The translations under genes and the position numbers were made by a program. Positions 43,798 to 54,600 of a stretch of DNA of 64,000 nt are shown here, piece by piece (position 1 is the stretch's first letter; each line of letters begins with the position of its first letter). The notes under the pieces were generated by a model. The model had not been told where the DNA came from and made no database searches. It saw nothing but the letters and a program-made list of their open reading frames with translations. Source of the stretch: Streptococcus sp. 1643 (GTDB lineage: Bacteria; Bacillota; Bacilli; Lactobacillales; Streptococcaceae); contig NZ_CP040231.1 of assembly GCF_006228325.1 (NCBI RefSeq), positions 507,001-571,000 of the forward strand. The letters are read 5' to 3'.

Positions 43798-45240
43798 TAG
43801 ATAACGTTCTGCGATAGCCGCATCTCCAGGATAGTCTTCTTTCTTTCCTTGGACGATCTGGTAACAATCAGCTCCCTTACCAGCAATAATCACGGCATCG
43901 AGTTCTTGATTTGTGATGGCCATCGCCGCCTTGATGGCTTGTTCACGATCGGCAATCTTTTCAACAGGATGACTGATATAGCTGCTGATTTCTTCAGCAA
44001 TTGCCATTGGATCCTCATAGTTGGGGTCATCCGCGGTGAGAAAGACTTGAATCTCGGGATGCTGATTGAGGAGGAGGCCAAAGTCTTTGCGGCGACTTTC
44101 ACCCTTGTTTCCAGTCGAACCGAGAACCAGAGAAATCTTTCCAGTTTGATGGGTTTCAACAACAGAAATCAGTTTTTTCAGACTGTCACCATTGTGGGCA
44201 TAGTCGATGAAGACCTTGGCTCCATTTTTCTGAGTGAGAACTTCCATACGTCCAGGAACACGGGTTGCAGCGATTCCTTTTTTGATATCTTCAAGACTGG
44301 CTCCGAGACGAAGACAGGCAAGTCCTGCAGCAACTGCATTTTCTTGATTGAAGTGACCGATGAGTTGGATATCATAATCACCAGCTAGTTTACCTGTAGC
44401 GGAAAAGCTAAAGGCTTTGGAGTTCTCGATTTGGTTACTTGACTGGCTACCATAGAAGTCATGTTCTTGATCTTCCACTTGTTCTTTCAATACAGAAAAG
44501 TGGTCCATGTCGCTATTAATGACAACTGCTCGGCTATTTTTCATCAAGAGACGTTTGTGGTAGAAGTAGTCTTCAAAAGTCGGATGCTCAATTGGTCCGA
44601 TGTGATCAGGTGTGATGTTAAGAAAGACACCTACATCAAAGGTCAGGCCATAGACTCGATGAACAAGATAGGCTTGGCTAGAAACTTCCATTACAAGATG
44701 GGTTCGACCATTCTTAACAGCCTGAGCCATCATGTCGAAAAGATCGATATTTTCAGGCGTTGAGAAGGAAGATTTAAAGAAGGTCTCGCCATCCAGAGTT
44801 GTGTTCATAGTTGACAAGAGAGCTGTTGGGTAGCGTTGAGATAGGATGTGGTAAGCAAAGTAAGCTGCTGTTGTCTTTCCTTTGGTCCCTGTGAAAGCGA
44901 GAATTTTGAGTTTCTCTTGTGGATTACCGTAAAATTCCATAGCAATCAAACTCATGGTTTTCTTGATATCGTTCACAATGATGACGGGGATACCGACTTC
45001 GTAGTCCTTTTCTGCGACATACCAAGCTAATCCTTGCGTTATAGCGGATAGGAGGTATTCTTTTTTAAAGGCAGCACCTTTTGCAAAAAAAAGAGTCCCT
45101 TCTTTTACTTTTCGGCTGTCATAACTGATGCTATCAAAAACAGCTTCACTGTAGTTGTAGTGGTAATGTCCTTGGTCAATAATCTCGCGAAAAAGGCCAT
45201 CTTTCTTTAAAATATCTAATACGGTTTCAATCTTAATCAT
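43795..45240 (-). CDS. murE: UDP-N-acetylmuramoyl-L-alanyl-D-glutamate--L-lysine ligase
   Basis: Adds L-lysine to the peptidoglycan precursor stem. Counting from 45240 it is 481 residues, with ATP-binding GTKGKTT (118-124) and DDPN (404-407). The motif is DDPN in lysine-adding enzymes and DNPR in diaminopimelate-adding ones. A start at 45261 is rejected because the -10 box TATAAT lies inside that extension, 7 bases before the ATG at 45240. There is no Shine-Dalgarno sequence, so it is predicted leaderless. It is divergent from the lipid II flippase candidate. Confidence 0.95.
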   Translation of the reverse strand: MIKIETVLDILKKDGLFREIIDQGHYHYNYSEAVFDSISYDSRKVKEGTLFFAKGAAFKKEYLLSAITQGLAWYVAEKDYEVGIPVIIVNDIKKTMSLIAMEFYGNPQEKLKILAFTGTKGKTTAAYFAYHILSQRYPTALLSTMNTTLDGETFFKSSFSTPENIDLFDMMAQAVKNGRTHLVMEVSSQAYLVHRVYGLTFDVGVFLNITPDHIGPIEHPTFEDYFYHKRLLMKNSRAVVINSDMDHFSVLKEQVEDQEHDFYGSQSSNQIENSKAFSFSATGKLAGDYDIQLIGHFNQENAVAAGLACLRLGASLEDIKKGIAATRVPGRMEVLTQKNGAKVFIDYAHNGDSLKKLISVVETHQTGKISLVLGSTGNKGESRRKDFGLLLNQHPEIQVFLTADDPNYEDPMAIAEEISSYISHPVEKIADREQAIKAAMAITNQELDAVIIAGKGADCYQIVQGKKEDYPGDAAIAERYL

Positions 45241-45247
45241 ACTTTCT

Positions 45248-45298
45248 ATTATAAACTTCAAGCCCGAATTTTACAAGTAACAAGGAAAAGTTTATAAT
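45248..45298. promoter_or_regulatory. Divergent murE / murJ promoters with overlapping -35 boxes
   Basis: murE (minus): TTGTAA (45271-45276), 17-base spacer, TATAAT (45248-45253), 7 bases to the ATG. murJ (plus): TTTACA (45270-45275), 17-base spacer, TATAAT (45293-45298), about 48 bases to its ATG. The two -35 boxes occupy the same bases, so the two polymerases should exclude each other. Confidence 0.72.
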
Positions 45299-45345
45299 GG
45301 AAGATAAGGAACTTTTCCTAGTTATCAAAATTGAATGAGGAAGCT

Positions 45346-46968
45346 ATGTCTAACGAAAACAATCACCAGCAAGCCCAGATGTTGCGAGGAACTGCTTGGC
45401 TAACAGCTAGTAACTTTATTAGTCGCCTCCTTGGTGCTATCTACATTATTCCCTGGTATATCTGGATGGGGACCTATGCTGCCAAGGCAAATGGACTCTT
45501 TACTATGGGCTACAATATTTACGCCTGGTTCTTGCTGATTTCGACAGCGGGTATCCCAGTTGCGGTCGCCAAACAAGTGGCTAAGTACAATACCATGCGA
45601 GAAGAAGAGCATAGCTTTGCCTTGATTCGGAGTTTTCTAAGCTTTATGACGGGCTTGGGCTTAGTCTTTGCCTTGGTCTTGTATCTCTTTTCTCCCTGGT
45701 TAGCAGATTTGTCAGGTGTGGGGAAAGACCTGATTCCCATCATGCAGAGCTTAGCTTGGGCAGTCTTGATTTTCCCATCTATGAGTGTCATCCGAGGTTT
45801 CTTCCAAGGGATGAATAACCTCAAACCCTATGCTATGAGTCAAATCGCCGAGCAGGTGATCCGTGTTATCTGGATGTTAATGGCAACCTTCTTCATTATG
45901 AAGATGGGTTCTGGTGACTACTTATCAGCCGTTACTCAGTCAACCTTTGCAGCCTTTGTGGGGATGGTGGCAAGTTTTGCAGTTTTGATCTACTTCCTTG
46001 CTCAAGAAGGTTTGCTTAAAAGAGTTTTTGAAACACGGGATAAAATCAATAGTAAGCGACTCTTAGTCGATACGATCAAGGAAGCCATTCCCTTTATCCT
46101 GACAGGATCAGCCATTCAACTCTTCCAGATTTTAGACCAGATGACCTTTATCAATAGTATGAAGTGGTTTACCAACTACAGTAATGAAGACTTGGTTGTC
46201 ATGTTTTCTTATTTCTCTGCCAATCCGAATAAAATTACTATGATTTTAATCTCTGTGGGAGTTTCAATTGGGAGTGTTGGTTTGCCGCTGTTGACGGAAA
46301 ACTATGTAAAAGGCGACTTGCAGGCGGCGGCTCGCCTAGTACAAGATAGCCTTACCATGCTCTTCTTATTTCTACTACCTGCAACAGTTGGAGTGGTTAT
46401 GGTAGGGGAGCCTCTTTATACAGTCTTTTACGGTAAGCCAGATAGTCTGGCCATGGGCTTATTTGTCTTTGCAGTTTTGCAGTCTACTATCCTAGGCTTG
46501 TATATGGTCTTGTCTCCTATGCTTCAGGCTATGTTCCGAAACCGCAAGGCAGTTCTTTACTTCATCTATGGTTCCATTGCTAAGATCGTCTTGCAATTGC
46601 CAACCATTGCTATTTTCCATAGCTACGGTCCCTTGATTTCAACGACTATCGGCTTGATTATTCCAAATGTCTTGATGTACCGAGACATCTGCCAGGTAAC
46701 GGGTGCTCGTCGAAAGATAATCTTGAAGCGAACCATTTTGATTACCATCTTGACCCTTGTCATGTTTATCCTAGTTGGCTTCTTGCAGTGGCTACTTGGT
46801 TTTGTCTTCCAGCCAAGTGGACGTTTCTGGAGTTTCCTTTACGTAGCTCTCATAGGAGGGCTTGGAGGAGGTCTCTATGGTTTGATGAGCCTACGGACAC
46901 GACTCTTGGACAAGATAATTGGAAAGGCTCAAGCAGACCGACTACGTACACGATTGAAAATATCGTAA
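45346..46968 (+). CDS. murJ: MOP-superfamily flippase, probable lipid II flippase MurJ/YtgP
   Basis: A 540-residue polytopic protein (about 14 helices) of the MviN/MurJ-polysaccharide transporter superfamily. The N-terminal LRGTAWLTASNFISRLLGAIYIIPW is typical of streptococcal YtgP, whose group A streptococcal homologue can replace E. coli MurJ. Its divergent position to murE supports a peptidoglycan role. GAGGAAG precedes the ATG at 45346. An ATG at 45331 overlaps that site and is rejected. A less likely alternative is a teichoic-acid or capsule flippase. Confidence 0.87.
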   Translation: MSNENNHQQAQMLRGTAWLTASNFISRLLGAIYIIPWYIWMGTYAAKANGLFTMGYNIYAWFLLISTAGIPVAVAKQVAKYNTMREEEHSFALIRSFLSFMTGLGLVFALVLYLFSPWLADLSGVGKDLIPIMQSLAWAVLIFPSMSVIRGFFQGMNNLKPYAMSQIAEQVIRVIWMLMATFFIMKMGSGDYLSAVTQSTFAAFVGMVASFAVLIYFLAQEGLLKRVFETRDKINSKRLLVDTIKEAIPFILTGSAIQLFQILDQMTFINSMKWFTNYSNEDLVVMFSYFSANPNKITMILISVGVSIGSVGLPLLTENYVKGDLQAAARLVQDSLTMLFLFLLPATVGVVMVGEPLYTVFYGKPDSLAMGLFVFAVLQSTILGLYMVLSPMLQAMFRNRKAVLYFIYGSIAKIVLQLPTIAIFHSYGPLISTTIGLIIPNVLMYRDICQVTGARRKIILKRTILITILTLVMFILVGFLQWLLGFVFQPSGRFWSFLYVALIGGLGGGLYGLMSLRTRLLDKIIGKAQADRLRTRLKIS

Positions 46969-46997
46969 AAAGATTTATAAATAAAAGTAATAAATTT

Positions 46998-47023
46998 AAC
47001 CTTTCTTTAACAGAAAGGTTTTT
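46998..47023 (+). terminator. Terminator after murJ
   Basis: AACCTTTCT (46998-47006) / AGAAAGGTT (47012-47020), then T's. Confidence 0.85.
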
Positions 47024-47093
47024 ATACTACATTTTTCTTAAAAAAAGAGAACTTTTTCTAAAATCAAGAGCAAAAAATATGCTTTTTTAAGTT

Positions 47094-47138
47094 TTTCTTC
47101 AGAAATCACTTGACTAAATAAAACTAAAGCTGTATAAT
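47094..47138 (+). promoter_or_regulatory. aliB promoter with weak CodY-like box
   Basis: TTGACT (47110-47115), 17-base spacer, TATAAT (47133-47138). Just upstream, 47094-47108 contains TTCAGAAA, the core of a CodY box, but the flanks match poorly (about 9 of 15), so this operator is tentative. Confidence 0.6.
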
Positions 47139-47170
47139 AAGACAAAACTTTTAAACAGGAGGTTCTGGAA

Positions 47171-49129
47171 ATGAAAAAGTCTAAGGCCAAGTATCTGACA
47201 CTTGCAAGTGTCGTGTTAAGCGCAGGTATCTTACTGAGCGCATGTGGAAATTCAAGTAGCGCTACTAAAACATATAACTATGTTTATTCGAGCGATCCAT
47301 CTAGTTTGAACTATCTTGCAGAAAACCGTGCAACAACCAATGACATCGTGACCAATTTGGTGGATGGGTTGATGGAAAATGACCAATACGGTAACTATGT
47401 TCCATCGTTGGCAGAGGATTGGACTGTTTCTCAGGACGGTTTGACCTATACTTACAAATTGCGTAAGGATGCAAAATGGTATACTTATGAGGGTGAAGAA
47501 TACGCCCCTGTAACGGCCCAAGACTTTGTGACAGGTTTGAAATATGCTGCTGATAAAAAATCCGAAGCCTTGTACCTGGTTCAAGACTCGGTAGCAGGTT
47601 TGGATGACTATATCAACGGGAAAACAACTGACTTTTCAACTGTCGGTGTTAAGGCGATTGACGACCAAACGGTTCAGTACACTTTGACACGTCCAGAATC
47701 TTATTGGAATTCTAAAACAACTTCAACCATTCTCTTCCCTGTCAATGCAGATTTCTTAAAATCAAAAGGGGATGACTTTGGTAAGGTAGACCCTTCTAGT
47801 ATTTTGTACAATGGACCTTTCTTAATGAAATCTTTTGTTTCAAAATCTGTTATCGAATTCAAGAAAAATCCCAACTACTGGGATGAAAAAAATGTCTTTG
47901 TGGATGGTGTGAAATTGGCCTATTATGATGGTAGTGACCAAGATGCACTAGCACGTAACTTTGTAGAAGGAGTCTATAGCTACGCGCGTCTCTATCCAAA
48001 TAGCTCAAGCTTTGAAGGCATTAAAGAGAAGAACAAGGATAACATCATCTATAGTATGCAAAATGCAACTTCTTATTACTTGAACTTCAACTTGGACAGA
48101 AAATCTTATAACTTCACTTCTAAGTCCTCAGATATCGAAAAGAAATCAACCCAAGAAGCAGTTCTGAATAAAAACTTCCGTCAAGCCTTCAACTATGCTT
48201 ATAACCGTACTGCCTATGGAGCACAATCTCAAGGGGAGGACGGAGCAACGAAGATTATTCGTAATTTGGTTGTACCTCCAACATTTGTAAGTATCAACGG
48301 AAAAGACTTTGGCGATGTTGTTTCAGAAAAGATGGTCAACTATGGCCAAGAATGGCAAGGAATCAACTTTGCGGACGCGCAAGATCCATACTACAATCCT
48401 GATAAAGCTAAGGCTAAATTTGCGGAAGCTAAGAAAGAATTGGAAGCTAAGGGTGTGCAATTCCCAATCCACTTGGATGTATCAGTTGACCAATCAGCTA
48501 AAAAAGGTGTACTTGAAGCAAGTTCTTTGAAACAATCCATCGAATCTGTTCTAGGAGCTGAGAATGTGGTTATCGATATCCAACAGATATCAACAGATGA
48601 GTTTAACAACTCTAGCTACCTCGCTCAAACTGCAGCTCAAAAAGACTTTGATATCTATAATGGCGGTTGGAGTGCGGACTACTTGGATCCATCAAGCTAT
48701 CTAGATATCCTAAATGTCAATAACGGCGGTATGTTGCAAAATCTTGGTCTAGAACCAGGTGAGGTCAATGACAAGGCTAAGGCAGTTGGTCTGGATACTT
48801 ACACTCAAATGTTAGAAGAAGCGAACAAGGAGCAAGATCCAGCAAAACGTTATGAAAAATATGCTGAAATTCAAGCTTGGCTCGTTGATAGCGCCCTTGC
48901 AATTCCAAACGTTTCTCAGGGTGGGACACCGACCTTGAGAAAGACAGTTCCATTCTCATCACCATTCTCACAAGCTGGAAATAAGGGTGTCGAATCATAC
49001 AAGTATCTCAAGTTACAAGATAAGACTGTAACGGCTGATGAGTATGAAAAAGCTAAAGAAAAATGGCTGAAAGAAAAAGAAGAATCAAATAAAAAAGCCC
49101 AAGAAGAACTGGCAAAACACGTTAAATAA
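47171..49129 (+). CDS. aliB: Oligopeptide-binding lipoprotein AliB
   Basis: A 652-residue extracellular solute-binding protein (SBP family 5) that captures peptides for the Ami permease. The signal peptide ends in lipobox LLSAC, with lipidated Cys25. The SBP_bac_5 fold spans about residues 35-560. A Lys/Glu-rich coiled-coil-like tail ends the protein (TADEYEKAKEKWLKEKEES). AGGAGG precedes the ATG. No permease genes are adjacent, as expected for the orphan Ali lipoproteins that share AmiCDEF. Confidence 0.93.
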   Translation: MKKSKAKYLTLASVVLSAGILLSACGNSSSATKTYNYVYSSDPSSLNYLAENRATTNDIVTNLVDGLMENDQYGNYVPSLAEDWTVSQDGLTYTYKLRKDAKWYTYEGEEYAPVTAQDFVTGLKYAADKKSEALYLVQDSVAGLDDYINGKTTDFSTVGVKAIDDQTVQYTLTRPESYWNSKTTSTILFPVNADFLKSKGDDFGKVDPSSILYNGPFLMKSFVSKSVIEFKKNPNYWDEKNVFVDGVKLAYYDGSDQDALARNFVEGVYSYARLYPNSSSFEGIKEKNKDNIIYSMQNATSYYLNFNLDRKSYNFTSKSSDIEKKSTQEAVLNKNFRQAFNYAYNRTAYGAQSQGEDGATKIIRNLVVPPTFVSINGKDFGDVVSEKMVNYGQEWQGINFADAQDPYYNPDKAKAKFAEAKKELEAKGVQFPIHLDVSVDQSAKKGVLEASSLKQSIESVLGAENVVIDIQQISTDEFNNSSYLAQTAAQKDFDIYNGGWSADYLDPSSYLDILNVNNGGMLQNLGLEPGEVNDKAKAVGLDTYTQMLEEANKEQDPAKRYEKYAEIQAWLVDSALAIPNVSQGGTPTLRKTVPFSSPFSQAGNKGVESYKYLKLQDKTVTADEYEKAKEKWLKEKEESNKKAQEELAKHVK

Positions 49130-49148
49130 CCAGTCTATTCAACAGGAA

Positions 49149-49180
49149 AAACGATAGTTTCTCAAGGAACTATCGTTTTT
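49149..49180 (+). terminator. Terminator after aliB
   Basis: AAACGATAGTT (49149-49159) / AACTATCGTTT (49168-49178), 8-base loop, ending in T's. Confidence 0.88.
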
Positions 49181-49274
49181 ATATAGTTTGAAACTATAAC
49201 TAGCTCTTGAAAACAAGAAAATGAGTTAGTAAAAATAAGTGGTACAATAGTTACTATAGATTTGGAGGTATTGT

Positions 49275-50369
49275 ATGAGCAAAGAACTACACATCAACAC
49301 AATTTTGGCCCAGGCTGGGATCAAGTCAGATGAGGCTACAGGTGCCTTGGTAACACCGCTTCATTTTTCAACCACTTATCAGCATCCAGAGTTCGGTCAG
49401 TCTACGGGATTTGACTATACTCGTACCAAAAACCCAACTCGCAGTAAGGCGGAGGAGGTTTTGGCGGCAATCGAATCAGCAGATTATGCCCTAGCGACAA
49501 GCTCAGGAATGGCTGCGATTGTACTGGCTTTTAGTGTTTTTCCAGTAGGAAGTAAAGTCTTGGCTGTTCGTGATCTGTATGGGGGTTCTTTCCGTTGGTT
49601 CAACCAAGTCGAGCAGGAAGGCCGTTTCCATTTTACCTATGCCAATACAGAAGAAGAGCTGATTGCTGAGTTAGAGAAAGATGTGGATGTTCTCTATATT
49701 GAAACACCAACTAATCCCTTGATGTTGGAATTTGATATTGCCAAACTAGCCAAACTAGCTCATGCCAAGGGTGCCAAGGTAGTGGTGGACAATACCTTCT
49801 ACAGTCCGATTTACCAACGTCCGATTGAAGATGGTGCGGATATCGTTCTTCATTCTGCCACCAAGTATTTAGCAGGGCACAATGATGTTTTGGCTGGGGT
49901 GGTTGTGACTAATAGTTTAGAACTATATGAGCAACTTTTCTATAATCTCAATACGACAGGTGCGGTCTTGTCACCATTTGATAGTTATCAGTTGATTCGC
50001 GGTCTTAAAACTCTACCTCTTCGTATGGAACGTTCTACAGCCAATGCCCAAGAAGTGGTTGCTTTTTTGAAGGATTCACCTGCTGTCAAGGAAGTGCTCT
50101 ATACTGGACGTGGGGGTATGATTTCCTTTAAAGTAGTGGATGAAAAACGTATTCCTCATATTTTAAATAGCCTCAAGGTCTTCTCATTTGCAGAAAGTTT
50201 GGGTGGGGTAGAGAGTCTGATTACCTATCCGACAACTCAGACTCATGCGGATATTCCAGCAGAAGTGCGCCATTCCTATGGCTTAACAGATGACCTCTTG
50301 CGTTTATCCATTGGGATTGAGGATGCTAGAGATTTGATTGCGGACTTGCGCCAAGCTTTGGAAGGATAA
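49275..50369 (+). CDS. metB: Cystathionine gamma-synthase / trans-sulfuration PLP enzyme
   Basis: A 364-residue Cys/Met-metabolism PLP enzyme. The PLP lysine lies in HSATKYLAGHND (near residue 198), and YTRTKNPTR and ETPTNP are family marks. It probably joins O-acyl-homoserine and cysteine or acts as a γ-lyase, and sequence alone does not separate these. TTTGGAGGT precedes the ATG. The downstream C-S lyase starts 8 bases after its stop, so cystathionine made here could be cleaved there. Confidence 0.87.
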   Translation: MSKELHINTILAQAGIKSDEATGALVTPLHFSTTYQHPEFGQSTGFDYTRTKNPTRSKAEEVLAAIESADYALATSSGMAAIVLAFSVFPVGSKVLAVRDLYGGSFRWFNQVEQEGRFHFTYANTEEELIAELEKDVDVLYIETPTNPLMLEFDIAKLAKLAHAKGAKVVVDNTFYSPIYQRPIEDGADIVLHSATKYLAGHNDVLAGVVVTNSLELYEQLFYNLNTTGAVLSPFDSYQLIRGLKTLPLRMERSTANAQEVVAFLKDSPAVKEVLYTGRGGMISFKVVDEKRIPHILNSLKVFSFAESLGGVESLITYPTTQTHADIPAEVRHSYGLTDDLLRLSIGIEDARDLIADLRQALEG

Positions 50370-50376
50370 GACAGAT

Positions 50377-51543
50377 ATGGGGAAATATGATTTTACAAGT
50401 CTGCCCAATCGTTTTGGGCACCATACCTATAAATGGAAAGAAGCAGAAGCTGACCGAGAAGTTCTACCAGCCTGGATAGCAGATATGGACTTTGTGGTTT
50501 TGCCTGAGGTTCGACAAGCTGTACAAGCCTACGCAGATCAGTTGGTCTATGGCTATACCTATGCTAGCGATGCTTTGATTGAGTCGGTTCAGGATTGGGA
50601 AGCCAGTCAACACGGCTATCGCTTTGACAAGGATGCCCTCGTCTTTATCGAGGGAGTGGTACCAGCCATCTCAACAGCCATTCAAGCCTTTACAAAAGAG
50701 GGAGAGGCTGTTCTGATTAACACACCGGTCTATCCTCCTTTTGCCCGCAGTGTCAAACTGAACAATCGCAGATTGATTACCAATTCTTTGGTGGAAAAGG
50801 ATGGGCTGTTTGAGATTGACTTTGACCAGTTGGAGAAGGAATTGGTGGAAGAGGATGTGAAGCTTTATATCCTTTGCAATCCCCACAATCCTGGTGGACG
50901 TGTTTGGGAAAAGGAAGTGTTAGAAAAGATTGGTCATCTCTGCCAAAGACACGGTGTTTTGCTTGTTTCAGATGAGATTCACCAAGATTTGGCCCTCTTT
51001 GGTCACAAACACCAGTCTTTTAACACCATTGATCCTGCTTTTAAAGACTTCGCCCTTATCTTGAGCAGTGCCACTAAGACCTTTAATATTGCTGGGACCA
51101 AGAATTCCTATGCAGTTATTGAAAATCCCAAGCTTCGTGTGGCTTTCCAAAAACGCCAGTTGGCCAATAACCAGCATGAAATCTCAGGCTTGGGGTATTT
51201 GGCGACAGAAGCTGCCTACCGTTATGGTAAGGACTGGTTAGGAGAGTTAAAAGAAGTCATCGAGGACCACATTAACTATGTAGTGGATATTTTGGGCAAC
51301 GAAACCAAGATTAAGGTCATGAAACCACAAGGTACCTACTTGATTTGGCTTGATTTTTCAGCCTATGACCTAACGGATGACCGCTTGCAAGAGCTTTTGA
51401 AGAATGAAGCCAAGGTTATCTTGAACCGAGGTTTGGACTTTGGAGAGGAGGGAACTCTTCATGCCCGCCTCAATGTGGCTATGCCGAAGTCAGTACTGGA
51501 AGAGGTTTGCCAACGCATCGTGACCACTTTTGCTACACTTTAA
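50377..51543 (+). CDS. PatB/MalY-type C-S lyase (cystathionine beta-lyase-like)
   Basis: A 388-residue fold-type I PLP enzyme of the MalY/PatB group. Key segments are LPAWIADMDF near the start, CNPHNPGGR (near 168-176) and the lysine in SSATKTFNIAGTKNSY (near 232). It cleaves β C-S bonds, giving homocysteine from cystathionine or H2S from cysteine. The start at 50377 follows the family (MGKYDFTSLPNRFG). An ORF from 50338 overlaps metB and is rejected. It forms a two-gene methionine operon with metB. Confidence 0.88.
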   Translation: MGKYDFTSLPNRFGHHTYKWKEAEADREVLPAWIADMDFVVLPEVRQAVQAYADQLVYGYTYASDALIESVQDWEASQHGYRFDKDALVFIEGVVPAISTAIQAFTKEGEAVLINTPVYPPFARSVKLNNRRLITNSLVEKDGLFEIDFDQLEKELVEEDVKLYILCNPHNPGGRVWEKEVLEKIGHLCQRHGVLLVSDEIHQDLALFGHKHQSFNTIDPAFKDFALILSSATKTFNIAGTKNSYAVIENPKLRVAFQKRQLANNQHEISGLGYLATEAAYRYGKDWLGELKEVIEDHINYVVDILGNETKIKVMKPQGTYLIWLDFSAYDLTDDRLQELLKNEAKVILNRGLDFGEEGTLHARLNVAMPKSVLEEVCQRIVTTFATL

Positions 51544-51549
51544 AAATCC

Positions 51550-51588
51550 AGCCTTCTAGGAGAAAAGTCTTCCTAGAAGGCTATTTTC
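51550..51588 (+). terminator. Terminator after the C-S lyase
   Basis: AGCCTTCTAGG (51550-51560) / CCTAGAAGGCT (51572-51582) then ATTTT. Confidence 0.88.
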
Positions 51589-51635
51589 GTAGGGGAAAAT
51601 GTGGTATAATAAAAAGATAAGATAAAGGGGTAACT

Positions 51636-54600
51636 ATGGCTAAATTGATTCCGGGAAAGTTGCGCATGGAGGGGGTTACACTCTATGAAACAGGCAACAT
51701 TGAGATTATCAAGGAAAAAGGGAATCGCCTCTATACTCGTGTGGCGGGAGAAGACTTGCGCTACAGTTTAGAGGATGATCTGGTTTTTTGTGCTTGCGAT
51801 TTTTTCCAAAAAAGAGGTTACTGTGTTCACCTCGCAGCGCTCGAGCATTATCTGAAGACTGATGAAGAAGGCCAGGTGATTTTACAAGTCTTAGAAAAAG
51901 GACATGAAGAGCAAGAAGAGGTCGAAACCAAGGTTAGTTTTGGTGGTAGTTTTTTGGAGCGGATCCAACCTCAGAAGCGAGAAAAAATCTACACTTTGTC
52001 GTCTCAAGGCCAGGTAGAAGCTGGAACCAATCGCCTCCTATGGACTCTTCGAATCGGTTTAGTTGATAGTCAAAAATATTATGTCATTCGTGACATCCCT
52101 CTCTTTTTGAAGGTCTTGGTCCATCGAAAGCCATATATGATTGGGAAACACTATGAAAATGACTTGTCTTGGGATGCTTTTGATACAGCTAGTCAGGAAG
52201 TTCTTACTTTTTTATGTGGCTTGATTGAGGAGGGACTGAGTCAAGAGCTCTTTTTCCCCAATCAAGGTCGTCACCTCTTTTTCCCTCTGACCTTTTTTGA
52301 GCAGGGAGTGGGGTTATTGATGAACTTGGAAGATTTTCATTTCGAACACCAGATTACTAGTTATGAAAATCTTCTCTTTCATGATTTAGATCCAGAAGCA
52401 AACCTTTTCTCTTTTTCCGTGCAGGAGTATCCCGATTATTTTGAGATGGAGATTTCTGAAAGTGAGCGAGTCAACGTATTCTATGGGGGAGCGGTTCTCT
52501 TTCGTAAGGGGAATCTTTATCTCTTAAATCCTAAACAAATCAGCCTCCTAAAGGAAATCAAGGAGCTTCCTCAGGAGGAAAGAGGGAGAAAATGCCTCCA
52601 GTTTGACAATAGTGATCGTGACCGCCTAGCCGCCTGTCTGCCTTTGTTTGGACAGCTGGGCACAGTTTCTGCTCCTGAACGCTTGCAAATCAGACCCTTT
52701 TCACCAATCTTTTACTTTGATAGGGAGGATGACGGCCGCATCCGCTTGAATATTCAGTTTGACTATGGAGATGTTAAGGTAACTAGTCGTCAACAGCTGG
52801 AACAATTACCATTTTCAAGCGATGCTGTCTTGGAAAACCAACTATTTCAAGTCTGTTTAGGGGCTGGTTTTGAGGCTGATTTTCAGTCTTGGAGACAGGC
52901 TTTGAAGCCAGAGGCAGTTTATTCTTTCTTTCACCATACGATTCCAGCTTTTGAGAAGTTGGGTCAGGTTTTCTTGTCTGATGAGATGAATCAGCTCTAC
53001 AGCATCCAAGCTCCTCAGGTTCAGATTGAGTCCAAGGGAGGACTGTTGGAGATTCAGTTTGATTTCCAAGGGATTGCCCAAGAAGAGATTGATCAAGCTC
53101 TTAAAGCCCTGACCAGCAATCAGGATTTCTATATCAGTTCTTCTGACCAAGTGTACTTTTTTGATGAGGAAACCAAGCAGATTCGTCAAAATTTGCAGGA
53201 ACTGGGGGTTGAGCTAAAAGATGGTTCTTTTCAGGCTCGGAAATCCCTAGCTTACAGTTTGTCTCAGTTGTTTGAAGGTCGAGACAGGATCTCCTTCTCG
53301 GAAGAATTTCAGCATTTAGCTCATGATTTGACCCATCCAGAGGACTTTCCTTTGGGAGATATACGGGTGCAGGCGAGTTTGAGAGACTATCAGGAAAAGG
53401 GTGTCCGTTGGCTCCAGATGCTTCATCACTATGGCTTTGGTGGCATCCTAGCCGATGATATGGGACTGGGAAAAACACTGCAAACTATTGCTTTTTTGAC
53501 CAGTCAGGTGACAGAAGATAGTCGGGTCTTGATTTTGGCTCCGTCAGGTTTGATCTATAATTGGGCAGATGAATTCAGGAAATTTGCCCCACAATTGGAT
53601 TTGGCTGTCGTTCATGGTTTGAAAGCGAATCGAGAAGCAATTCTTTCTGAAAATCACCAAATCTATGTGACTAGCTATGCCACCTTTCGTCAAGACAGCG
53701 AGCTTTATCAAGAGATGGCTTTTGATTTTCTCTTCTTAGATGAAGCCCAGGTCATGAAAAATGCCCAGACCAAGATTGCTCAGAGTTTGCGCCAGTTTGT
53801 GGTGCCAGCAGTTTTTGCTTTGTCAGGTACGCCTATCGAAAACCATTTAGGAGAGTTGTGGTCTATCTTTCAAATTGTCCTTCCGGGGCTCTTACCAAGT
53901 AAAAAGGAGTTTATGAAATTACCGGCTGACCGAGTCGCGCAGTTTATCAAGCCTTTCGTCATGAGGCGTAAGAAAGAAGAAGTCCTTACAGAACTACCTG
54001 ACCTGATCGAAGTCGTCTATAAAAATGAACTGGAAGACCAGCAGAAGGCCATCTATCTCGCCCAGTTGCAACAGATGCGAGACCGCCTAGCGCAAGTGAC
54101 AGATCAAGAATTCCAGAGAAGTCGGGTAGAAATCTTATCTGGCCTCATGCGATTGCGCCAGATTTGCGATACGCCAGCTCTCTTCATGGACGATTACCAA
54201 GGAGCCAGTGGTAAACTCGATAGTCTCCGAGATTTATTGCTACAAGTGGCAGATGGTGGCCATCGGGTCTTGATTTTCTCACAATTCAAAGGAATGTTGG
54301 AAAAAATCGAGCAAGAACTTCCAGACTTAGGCTTGACTTCTTTCAAAATCACAGGCTCAACTCCTGCTCAAGACAGACAAGAGATGACCAAGGCATTTAA
54401 TCAGGGAGAAAGAGACGCCTTTCTCATCTCTCTGAAGGCGGGTGGTGTTGGTCTCAATCTAACGGGAGCTGATACGGTTATTTTGGTTGACCTTTGGTGG
54501 AATCCCGCTGTCGAAGCCCAGGCTATCGGACGAGCCCACCGCATGGGGCAGGAGCAGATGGTCGAGGTCTATCGTTTGATTACCAAAGGAACCATTGAAG

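Noticed and set aside
43849..44388. 179-residue plus-strand ORF inside murE
   Set aside because: Antisense shadow of murE, with no start signals.
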